From Rostratula benghalensis (Eukaryota > Chordata > Aves > Charadriiformes > Rostratulidae), in assembly GCA_013399305.1 (NCBI GenBank), contig VXAI01000015.1:2517329-2581328 (forward strand): a stretch of DNA of 64,000 bases, given 5' to 3'. The notes beneath the pieces were generated by a model. The model searched no databases. It had not been told where the DNA came from and worked only from the letters and a program-made list of their open reading frames with translations. A program made the position numbers and the translations under genes. How positions within the stretch are numbered: position 1 is the first letter of the stretch; every line of letters starts with the position of its first letter. Positions 1 to 8,938 of this stretch are shown here, piece after piece.

Positions 1-2354
1 ATCCTATTTTTGTACATATTTTCTCCTGCCACACCACTCTCCCCAAGCTCTATGTTCTAATGACCTTCTTGGCAAGCACATATGCTGTGGCATATATTTA
101 GTTTTGAACCAGCTTATGCCTCTCCTAAGGTGCAATTCAGGGCACTTTAGAAGGGCAGGAAGCAATTTGTTCTTGTTAACGAAGCTGTGTACGCGTGCGT
201 GCTCTGCCTGTGTTTGCTACAGTTTGGTTGCCTGCTAAAGCAGCTTTAGCTCTGTATTCAACTCATCCGGAAGTGTAATTCAAAGATTAGGCAGAGAATG
301 GTAAATAACATATCTATATATGTAATCTTAGAATAGCTTGGGTTGCAGAAAGCAGGCTTGAATGGGAGGGAAACAGGTTGGACATTTATCTTGTAAAAAT
401 TCATCAGTAAGTTTACTAAATTATATTTCTGTTGCACTTTGGAGATCAGATTTCTTTTTTCACCTTCTCCAATGTAAGCTTGGTGCAAGCTTCTCTGAAG
501 TCAATAGATTCAGCTTTATGGGAAAGTGGGAGAGGTATTACAGCCTTTTAGGGTAAATGTGGGAAGGTGGTAGTGTAGGAAACTTAACTACAAGGTGAGA
601 GACTTGGCTTCACTGCCTCTGCAGCCAATCTGCCCTGTGCCTGTGTAGTCACCTCACTTCTCTTACCTTCTTCAGGCTTCAGCTGCCATCCAGCCTTCAA
701 GCTGTGATGGGTGCTCAGTGTGTGCACCAGTGAGCACTGGTCTGAGCTGGGCCATCAGCGTGAGGCTGTGCAAGGCTGCTTTGGAGATTAATGCTCAGAG
801 GTAAGTGATAGAAGACTTTCCTGCCTCTTCTGGTTCCAGCTCTATCTACCACCAAGTAAGTATTTCACTGTGCAAGTGCTGAGCAAAGGTGAGTTAAGAG
901 CCGTGGCTGCTCCCTAGGAGGATCATTGCTGGGGATGAAACCGGAACGTTCATCGGGAGCCTCAGTAATATCCAATTCAGATTGCTGATGAACACATCCT
1001 GACTTTGGGCACATACCTCCTGTTAATACTAATGGGAATGTCACACATGAATGCTGGAGAATATTGCCCATTATTTTTGGTCCCAGAGCTCTGCGCTGAG
1101 AGATTCTCTGAGAAAAATGGCCATTTGCTGTATGTTGCAGGCTGCAATTCATTATATACAGTGCATGGTGACTGCTATTTACCTTACAGGACTGTAATGT
1201 GATAAGGAGCCTATGTAAGCCACTTAATGGTCTGTCTACCTTAAAGAAAATGTGTACCTGATCAGCCTCTGATTTACGCCACTTTCACCTCTGTGCAACT
1301 CTATTGGTTTCAGTGGTGTTATCCCTGATTTATGCTAGTCTTAGTTGGACTTCATGAGTTTATGTACTTTATATGACTCATGTACACGAGAAAATGTAGT
1401 CTAATAAAATACCTGGCTGTACACCGTGGCTGCAGGTTCTTTACAGAACTGTTAACCAGGGTACTACAAAGCCATGTCCTGATTCTCTGCAGTGCCTATA
1501 TATTTCAAGGGGTTATATCCCATATCTATACAGAATTGGAGACTTAATGGTCTTGACTAATGTGCCGCCGCCTTGGCGTGGTGGAGCATTAGAGCTAGAC
1601 AGCAGGTACAGTAAACCTGTAGGATGAAAACCAGAATTTGACTGTGGTAATTGAGGAATTTTTATTTTTCACTTTGAAGTTCAAGTTCCTTGTACAAAAA
1701 CAAACTTCCCACAGATTATGTCCCTTCACTCTGAAAATAACTTTTCTTATCTCGGTTCTCTTGCTGCATCAGCACTTATCTTCTGGCTCTGGGGTAGGAA
1801 AACAGTCCATTTATGATGTTTATGTTGCTGTAACAGCCAGGACACATAGTCTTAGATGCAGGACTCCTTGTGCTAGAAAATATGTAAACAGAGTGGGAAA
1901 CTGCTCTCTGGGCCAACAGTCCTGTCCTCCCATTAATGAGGGCTTCTCTGATCACCACAGAAGCAGCTTTCATCACCTGGCTTTGTCTGCAAGGGAAGTG
2001 ATCTTTCCTCCAGCCTCTGGGGCATCAGTCTGAGCTCTTGTGAAGGTGGTGGAGAGATGCCTATTACTGCCAATGGATTGAGCTCACCTTCTCTGGAACA
2101 CCTGGTTGCTTATGGTCAGACTTGACACCTGAGACCACTCTGTAGCTGATCCTTGTTTCCTCCACTCTCTTTCCTTATAAACTTGGCCTGCTTTCCTGTT
2201 ACGTTCTTACACACTTTCATCTAATGAATATGTGTGGCAGGTACATTCAGGTGTCAGGTGTAAAATACAGAGGCTGGGTGAAGGTCTCATGGAAAACATC
2301 AAACCTGCTTTGGGATTTGTCTCATGCTGGAGGGATAACATGAGACATACTTAG
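1..2354. other. non-coding DNA, no gene recognised
   Basis: Mixed-composition non-coding sequence. Frames are short and end in frequent stops, and none resembles a known protein family. It contains one decayed ancient repeat (1262-1350) and a shorter possible copy near 491-510. No promoter-like CpG cluster or tRNA-like structure was seen. Confidence 0.6.
1262..1350. repeat. decayed ancient palindromic repeat (family not named)
   Basis: The stretch reads like a worn copy of a sequence I have seen dispersed in sauropsid genomes: 'TGATTTACGCCA', then 'TCTATTGGTTTCAGTGGTG', then 'CCTGATTTATGCTAG'. The two flanks (TGATTTACGCC and TGATTTATGCT) are direct copies around a partly palindromic core. 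Related worn copies occur elsewhere in this window. The family name is not known to me, so assignment rests on internal similarity and memory. Confidence 0.4.
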
Positions 2355-2480
2355 TCACAGAATCACAGAATATCAGGGATTGGAAAGGAACTTGAAAGAT
2401 CATCTAGTCCAATCCCCCTGCTGGAGCAGGAATACCTAGAACACCTAGATCAAGTCCCAGAGAGGTGCATCTTGAAGATA
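2355..2480 (-). mobile_element. CR1 LINE 3' tail fragment
   Basis: Read on the - strand this is the 3' end of a CR1 non-LTR retrotransposon. On the + strand it begins with the tandem octamer 'CACAGAATCACAGAAT', the complement of the CR1 terminal repeat. It continues with 'TTGGAAAGGAACTTGAAAG' and 'ATCATCTAGTCCAATCCCC', the signature 3' untranslated sequence of avian CR1. Only about 125 bp is present, so the copy is strongly 5'-truncated, as is usual for CR1, and cannot move. It is followed directly by a short hairpin. Confidence 0.9.
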
Positions 2481-2502
2481 CTAGTACTCCTAAACTAGTA
2501 TC
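2477..2502. repeat. perfect 9-bp inverted repeat (hairpin)
   Basis: GATACTAGT (2477-2485) and ACTAGTATC (2494-2502) are perfect reverse complements separated by an 8-base loop. The hairpin sits at the 5'-truncation point of the adjacent CR1 fragment. It may be chance or a trace of the insertion event. Confidence 0.6.
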
Positions 2503-2773
2503 CTAGTTGGCATAGGTTTGTGTACAGCCTTTGCTGAGCAGTGTGATGGTAAACTGAGATACTTTTGTGTTCTGTTGCAGTATTTCACCAACTGCATTGG
2601 CTTGTTCCTTTAAAAAAAATAAAAAAAAATTAAAGCTGCTAAGTTCTTAAAATGGAAAGTGCATCTTTCTTAGCATGGTAAAACAGCAAGCTGAAGGCTC
2701 ACTCTGCCTGTACTTAGCTGTAATTTATGCTTCTGCTCTCGTAAGGGGTCTGCTTGCCCTTGATGCATGTGCG

Positions 2774-2802
2774 TAAGTCCCATTAACGTTAATAGGAGCT
2801 GA
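2774..2802. repeat. short decayed copy of the ancient palindromic repeat
   Basis: The string 'CCCATTAACGTTAATAGGAG' is a near-palindrome and is close to the recurring core CCATTGACTTCAATGGGAG. Similar cores are found near 19530, 31925, 46110 and 48130 in this window. Assignment is by resemblance only. Confidence 0.35.
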
Positions 2803-3189
2803 ACGCAAGCATTAGCTGACGACGAATTCCCTAAATGCTGCCTTCAGTTCCAAAGCCAAGATTTGGTCCCTGCCTCTGCAGCTAATCAGCTGCTGGCAGC
2901 CTGGAGCTGCTCCCCCTCCTCTCTGGCCACAAACCAAGGCTTTTCTCTGGGCTGGGGCACTGCTGCCATTGCCCCCCTTGCGTTGGCTGAGAGCTGAGCA
3001 CTGGGGTGGCTGCAGGAGGTGGCCGGCTTCCTTGGAAAAGCTGTGGCAGAATGGGAAAGAGATTCATCAGCAAGGGATGTTTTCTGCTTAGCTGACACTG
3101 TAATGAGCTCACGTCCCTGGGTGGAAAAAAGAGGGGTGACAGGAGGAGATGGGGAGAGGGGAACAACTTGTTTCAGGCAACAAATCAGT

Positions 3190-3610
3190 TGCTAACTCTG
3201 CTCCAGAGCCATTTGCATAGATGATGTTGGCCCGGGGTGGGTTGGAAATATAAGGCGTTCTGTAGACAGCTGCCCAAGGGAATGCTAATTAGCTGGCAGG
3301 CAATTAATAATTAATCAGACTTTTGTTCATTGTGAAGACAGTGTTTTCTTTGGCAGCTTCATAATGTTCTGAGTTTGCCTTGCTTTTCTTTCGCAGGCTG
3401 ATATCATCGTGCTGGAACTATTTTTTTTTTTTGTGGCGACATGCTTCTCCCTCCCTCTGGCATCCAGCTCGCCCTGTCCACATGTGCAGCCCAGTCCACG
3501 ACCCCAGCGCTTGGCTGGGCTCTGATGGCCCATTTAACAGTCAAAGGCTGGAAAGGGAGTTGCTGGTGTGCTATTTTTAACCAGCTGGACCGTTAAATAA
3601 TTCAGACGCA
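3190..3610. promoter_or_regulatory. candidate conserved non-coding (enhancer-like) block
   Basis: The block contains an octamer-type site ATTTGCAT at 3211-3218. At about 3285-3318 it has a cluster of homeodomain-type TAAT cores ('GCTAATTAGC' and 'CAATTAATAATTAATC'). A further 'TTAAATAATTC' lies near 3592. Clusters of such sites in otherwise mixed-composition DNA are typical of developmental enhancers. Conservation cannot be tested here, so the call is inference. Confidence 0.25.
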
Positions 3611-3626
3611 GACACACACACACACA
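3611..3626. repeat. (AC)n microsatellite
   Basis: A short dinucleotide run of about seven to eight AC units interrupts unique sequence. It is long enough to be polymorphic but has no evident function. Confidence 0.85.
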
Positions 3627-6600
3627 GGGGTCTGGGCTGTGCCTGCCATTTGAAAGGGGAGAAGAGCATTGTGTCTCCTCTGTTAGGCTTGTTTGACCTT
3701 ATCAAGTATGGCTTCCCAGGATCCTTAACACAGACACAAAATAAAACCAAGCCCCCAGGAGTGAAATCCCTGCCCCACTGGTGTTAGTTGGGCTCCTGGC
3801 TTTGGCTATGATGAAGCCTGGATCACACGTAGCTGCAAGGCATGAACTATTCAGTATTTTCTTGCTTTCTAATGCTACAGAAACCCTTTTTTTCCATGAC
3901 AATAAAATCTGGTTACAATATAAGTTGGAGTCCAGAATGGAGAATGTCAAAACTTCTGGAAAATAGGAGTAATTTTAGGAAAGCTCTTTAGAAATCAGAA
4001 GTTCTGTGTATGGCTACTCCCCTTTATTTCAGACTAAGAAGGGAGTTGCACAGAAAAACAGTTCATCCCTCCAGCCCAAATCTCTCCCCAGGCGCCCTGT
4101 GGAGAGGTTCACAGCTCCTTGAAAAGCTGTCCCTCATACACGGCCATGCTCTTCCCACCAGACATCCTCTGGAGTACCAGAGGTGGTGCTTTCAGAGAAA
4201 GCATGGGGCTCTCAGTGGTTGGGCTCTGAAAGACCCGAGAAGGGCACTCACAGCTCCTGTAGAACAGCAGAGGTGTCAGTGTGTTACCAAAGGGCAAACA
4301 AAGCTACTGGTCACCTGCTCCAAATTTGAGCAATTGGGCATTTTCTAAGTTTTGTTCATTAAAGAGGTAGAGCTATTCAGTACTTTACTTTGTTAAGGAG
4401 ACATACATTTCCTTGAATATTTTTTTTTCACTCTCAAATGGGGCTAAAATGAGAAGATTTACTACCGTTAAAAATGTACCTTGTTTTGTAGGCAAAGGAG
4501 ACCTGGTTCTACCCTTGTCCATCAAAGAAAAGGCACAAACTCAGTCTTTTAGGCATTAGGGAATCCACAGAGGAGCTCAACTTTGAAAGACAAATGCACT
4601 GCAAACCAGACTTCACTGATTCTGCTGTTAATAGGACTGCTTGTTTCCTTTGATTCCTGTGTGTTAGCTCAGCTGTGTTTTGGGACTGAACAAGATCTTT
4701 CCACTAGTTCAATTTCAAACACGTGGTAAATGACTCTGTGCCTGAAGCACCCAAGGTTCCCGGGTGGTCTCTCTTCAGGGACTGGGGCTGCTTCCGTTGC
4801 TGAGATCAGGCAAGACACAGCTCCTTTCTGCCGTGTTGCTGGGAAGCTGGTTGATGCGAGGAGGGGGTTACGAGTCCCTTGTGCATTCCAGGTTTGAGGT
4901 TCTCCAAATTGTGACGACGTTTGTTAATGGCAGCATGTGGAGTCTCGCTAAAAGAATGCGGCTTGTGATGATCCTTGGTGGCTTTAATGAATAATCTGTG
5001 GCCAGGGTGAGTCAGCCCAATTGGGCTGGCAGCCAGCAGCTGGTCAGAGGAGGCTGCTGAAGGCAAAGGCTTGACAGCATATATAGACAGCATGTGCTAA
5101 GAGCATAGCATTTTTAAAAGGTCAGCTGTAACACATGCAACGTCTGCATACTTCCGAAAGCCCGTTAGTGGAACACCAGTAAAGAAAGTGAATTTGGCAT
5201 CAGAGGTGTATTTTTCTAGCCAAATGTGTAAGAAAGTGGGTGGGGAGGCTGGACATCCAGAGATCATATTTGCAAATGGAACTGATAGCGCACTTGAAAA
5301 ATGCAACCCTAGGTTTACCCAGTCCCACTTCTGTCTGTCCTTCTCTCCACGCTGCGAGAGGACATCCCCCTGGGAGGCAAATGCCCTGCCCGTGCATGCA
5401 AAATAGGATGCTGTGCCCTGTGCAGTGCAGGAGTTCTATTTTCAGATAATACGGAATTGGGATGTCTTATCTAATACTGCTGGCAGACACTCCTGAGAGT
5501 CCATGCAGCAAAATTCACCTGTTTAGTATGGTGAATTTAAATCACCAGAGCCACACTGACAAAACTCTCCTGTGCAGAACCTCATTCTGGACTAAAGTCC
5601 TTGAGTAATTATTCTGTAATAAAGTCACTTAAATTTTAGAATAGAATGTCCATGTGGAGAAGTTACACAGGCACAGCTATAACAGGATAATTATTTTGTT
5701 ATAGCTATGCCAGTCAATTTCTCAAGGCCTCAGTCACATGGGAAAGTTGAAATGATGTATTTTTTACAGTCTCTAGCAACTCTTTATTTTTTAATGTCCA
5801 TTAGTGATTGACTAATGCTGAGTGATAGTGAAAATTCTCTAGAAAAAAGACAGCTCTCGCAATTTCCTTGTGGGTATCAAAGGAATTTGGTTCTATCATT
5901 TTAAAGCTAATACGCAATGAATTGCTGGTGACTGGGGGTTTATGGCTGAACTGCTTGGGAAGTATGAAGCCACTGTTTACTAAATTCAACTGAAATAGCT
6001 AAAATACAGAAATTTGTTTAGAAGGTCCTTATTTATATGCTAAGAATCTCCAGGATTTTTAGAGTACATGGTAAACCAGATGAGGATACAAAGTCCCCTT
6101 ATTCCCACGGAGTATCAGAAATTTGGTATTTTAATATAGAACTTTATGACTAAGCTTACCAATTTTGGGGATGGCTGAAACAGTTCAGTTCCTAAGTTCT
6201 TGCAAGATATATGCGCTATGGTTCATTATTCATTGTGGTGGAAGCAGTACTTCAGAATAAAAATGCACCTGCCAAAGGCCAATGACATATATGAGATTCC
6301 TATGGAGATAATGCCTGAGCCACTTGAGTCTGGAGATTAAAGCAAAGTAGGAACTCAGAGCCTGGATCCCCTCAGAGCTGCCTGGTGAAATGCTAGATGT
6401 AGCCAACAGATGCCAACTGCATTTGTCACAGTCATATCTGAATTTAAATTGAAGAGTTACCAGAACAGGGAAGGCCAAAAATCTGTGCACATGAATGCAT
6501 AGTGGGGCTCCTGTGTGCCAGCCTGGGCACAACCACAAGCTGCCTGGGGAGCTGAGGTGTAGGGACAAGGCAGCAGACCTGATATGTGCTTTGTCAAAAG

Positions 6601-7259
6601 TATGACTCAAAATGAAACTTGCCTATAATAGTCAGCTGTTGACAGCAAAATGTTACCCAATTCCACATATAACTTCTCCCTGCTTAGAAAAGGAAAAAGG
6701 GTTGGTTTTGGTAAAGGTAGAGGATGCGGGTGTGTGTGTCCAGGTGGATGTACCAGCTGGGAAGTACACAAGGACAAGAACGGGGTGCAGTCTGTGGGGT
6801 CACACATTGTGTGCACACTTGGGTAGATGGACAGTTGGTTGGTTCCATCAGTCTCCCTGGGTGCAGACCCCTGGGTACCAAGGATGCTCCTTTGTCAACC
6901 TGCCCCAGTGTCACCACGCCTGAAGGAAAGCTGACTCCTAACTCCAGCACTTGTTGCTGTCACATGAGCCCTACTAAACCAGGTAGGGTAAAATCATCCG
7001 GTTTTGAGTGCAGTTTATTTCCATGTGCTCACCTCTTCTGCTGCTAATCTGAATTGGGGTTTAGTACATGTGACTGGAGGGGAAAGCCCATGTCACGACA
7101 TATGTGCACAAGGATAGAAAAAGGACATCCATTTACAGGGCTGCAATGCAAAAGCTTAGTCATGTTTCGGAATAACTGGAGTTATAAACTGATGGGGCAT
7201 TTAAAATGCTTTCTGGTTCCAAACATCAAGTGTTCAAATTCTGCCTTAAGGGGACATTA

Positions 7260-7472
7260 GCTGATTGTCAAATCACAATGAGATTTTTATCACTTTATTT
7301 TAATAAACAGTTTTCATAAATGTTAACATTTTAATGGATGATTACATTCATATTTAGCTAGCAGATGCATTCATTTTGATTGATGTTATTTCCATGAGTA
7401 CCAAAGGAATTAAATAATGATTTGTCACTTACAGTAAAGAGCTGCTCAAATATCTTTTAAACAAACAACTTT
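7260..7472. promoter_or_regulatory. AT-rich block with homeodomain-type sites, upstream of the CpG island
   Basis: This AT-rich stretch lies immediately upstream of the CpG island. It contains a PBX/HOX-like TGATTGAT (7377-7384), several TAAT cores and 'GAATTAAATAATGATT' near 7409. A sharp composition change occurs at about 7475, where CpG-rich DNA begins. It could be a proximal regulatory element of the candidate promoter or simply an AT-rich flank. Confidence 0.25.
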
Positions 7473-7735
7473 ATTTGTGGTGGTGGATCAGATGGCGATG
7501 TGGCACCGCGGTGGGCTATGGCGCAGCAGCAGGAGGCTGGGAGCAGGGGCAGCTGTGGGTGATGTGTGTGGGACCACACCGGGCTCTTCCACCCCAACGC
7601 AGGGCAGAGCCCCCAACGTCCCCCAGCGTGTTGGGAAGTGTGGGGAGCAGGGAGAAGCTCCTCGCCCCCTTTCAGTGGCTTTCATGCTATCCTTCCCCCT
7701 GGCGCCGGGTCCCAATGGAGGGGCCACCCCCCGGT

Positions 7736-7820
7736 TCGGTGGTGGTTTTGGCAGCGTTAGGTTGATGCTTGGACTCGATCTCAAAGGTCCCTTCCAACCC
7801 AGACGATTCGCTGACTCTGA
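7736..7820 (+). mobile_element. CR1 LINE 3' terminal fragment inside the CpG island
   Basis: The sequence 'GGTGGTTTTGGCAGCGTTAG', then 'GTTGATGCTTGGACTCGAT' and 'CAAAGGTCCCTTCCAACCC' is the 3' end of a CR1 element in sense orientation. It closes with a degraded octamer tail (GATTCGCTGACTCTGATG). The tail type matches the long CR1 copy at 16680-17613, which also has GTGTTAGGTTGATGG. Only about 85 bp remains. Its position inside a candidate promoter means its CpGs and any transcription-factor sites could now serve the host promoter, but that is inference. Confidence 0.8.
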
Positions 7821-8049
7821 TGTAGGAAGGAGAAGGGGGTGAACTAACACGGGACCGACCTGGGTGCATCCCGCCTGGCCACGGTGACCCCAGTCAGCGA
7901 GGGGCGGTGGGGAGAGGGTCGGGGGGGGGTAGAGGGGCGAGCTGGCTGCCAGGCACGGCGAGGCCAGGCCACGCAGAGCAGTGCTCGGTCCCCCTCTTGT
8001 GGCAAAGGAGCCGGGTTCGGCGGCCCCAGGAACTTCTGCGGGCAGCAGC

Positions 8050-8094
8050 GGCCGGGGCCGGGGCTGCTGAGGGGGAGGGCCGGGGCCGGGCGGG
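8050..8094 (+). other. G-rich tract with G-quadruplex potential
   Basis: Seven runs of three to five G occur within 45 bases (8054-8057, 8060-8063, 8071-8075, 8077-8079, 8082-8085, 8088-8090, 8092-8094), with loops of one to seven bases. This satisfies the usual quadruplex pattern many times over. Such tracts are common at CpG-island promoters and often cause sequencing dropout, which may explain the gap starting 109 bases downstream. Confidence 0.7.
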
Positions 8095-8111
8095 CGCTGC
8101 TGCCGGGCGCT

Positions 8112-8177
8112 ATGGCTGGGCGGTCGGACAGGGCACCCGCACGGCCACAACAAGAAGGGACATTTGTGCTTCTGTAG
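8112..8177 (+). other. possible 21-codon upstream open frame
   Basis: An ATG with G at -3 and G at +4 (strong Kozak context) opens 21 codons and stops at TAG. The predicted peptide is basic and proline- and arginine-containing (it begins MAGRSDRAPARP) and matches no family I recognise. If the CpG island is a + strand promoter, this could be an upstream open frame in a 5' untranslated region. A chance frame in GC-rich DNA is equally likely. Confidence 0.15.
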
Positions 8178-8202
8178 CTGAAGGGACACCCCCTCCCCGG
8201 TC

Positions 8203-8462
8203 NNNNNNNNNNNNNNNNNNNNNNNNNNNNNNNNNNNNNNNNNNNNNNNNNNNNNNNNNNNNNNNNNNNNNNNNNNNNNNNNNNNNNNNNNNNNNNNNNN
8301 NNNNNNNNNNNNNNNNNNNNNNNNNNNNNNNNNNNNNNNNNNNNNNNNNNNNNNNNNNNNNNNNNNNNNNNNNNNNNNNNNNNNNNNNNNNNNNNNNNNN
8401 NNNNNNNNNNNNNNNNNNNNNNNNNNNNNNNNNNNNNNNNNNNNNNNNNNNNNNNNNNNNNN
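8203..8462. other. assembly gap (260 N)
   Basis: Bases 8203-8462 are all N. The gap lies within the CpG island and just downstream of the G-quadruplex-type tract, so the missing bases are probably GC-rich and may include the transcription start or first-exon sequence. Open frames drawn through the gap are meaningless. Confidence 1.
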
Positions 8463-8938
8463 CCTCACATAAATACCCAGAAAAAGCAGATTTAGGGGTT
8501 TGTTTTGCTTTTCAGGGGGTCATCTGCCCGCAGAACTCCCTGCGAGGGTACCGGGAGTTTGGTTACACGTCCGTCCCCCCCCCCCTCCGCTGGGTTGGAA
8601 TGAGGCCTGGGGCCGTTCCTGTGGCGGGGCGGGCGCTGCAGTGCTGTGGGGAGAGCCGGAGCCTGTGCTGTGCGATGGTTAAGCCTGGACTGATGATGAA
8701 CGAAGAACTGCGTTGGAGACGACCTCTCTTTCTTTAAGGTCAGTTCTCGATGGCTGACTTTTGGATGGTTCACCAGGGGAGCCTCTTGGAGTTTTATCCT
8801 TCTGTAATTTTTGCTGCTTGAGGTTTTTCAGGAGACCTGATGCAAACCTTTGATCTCTTGTAGGCCTTTTGGATCTCCGTTGCTCCTCTTTGCCCCCGGA
8901 GTGAGAAGAGAGGCTGCGTCTTTAAGAAGCACAAATAA
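8463..8938 (+). other. candidate untranslated first-exon region ending at a splice donor
   Basis: Downstream of the gap the sequence stays CpG-rich to about 8660 and then declines. Two splice-donor matches are visible: AAG|GTCAGT with intron start at 8738, and AA|GTAAGTG with intron start at 8939. The second is an almost ideal donor. No long conserved reading frame crosses either one. The pattern fits a 5' untranslated exon of a + strand gene whose coding exons lie beyond the window. Transcript data are absent. Confidence 0.25.

Larger units (their letters stand above)
2503..7259. other. non-coding DNA, no gene recognised
   Basis: About 4.8 kb of non-coding sequence. It contains a short ancient-repeat copy (2774-2802), a candidate regulatory block (3190-3610) and an AC microsatellite. 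Frames of 60-126 codons occur on both strands but overlap one another and carry no recognisable domain. The region from 4 to 7.2 kb shows nothing else I can support. Confidence 0.6.
7475..8740. promoter_or_regulatory. CpG island, candidate promoter
   Basis: Composition switches abruptly to high GC with frequent CpG, unlike anywhere else in the window. Examples are 'GGTTCGGCGGCCCC', repeated GGCCGGGG units and 'GGGGCGGGCGCTG' near 8622. GC-box-like SP1 motifs are present (GGGGCGGTGG near 7901, GGGCGGTC near 8118, GGGGCGGGC near 8622). No TATA box is obvious in the GC-rich core, as is common for CpG-island promoters. The island is interrupted by the assembly gap. Splice-donor matches downstream favour + strand transcription, but a bidirectional or - strand promoter is not excluded. 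Confidence 0.6.

Noticed and set aside
7488..8737. Long open frames through the CpG island and gap (326 and 276 codons)
   Set aside because: Their length comes from reading N as sense codons. The real parts are low-complexity, Pro-, Arg- and Gly-rich as expected from GC-rich non-coding DNA, and one runs through a CR1 tail.
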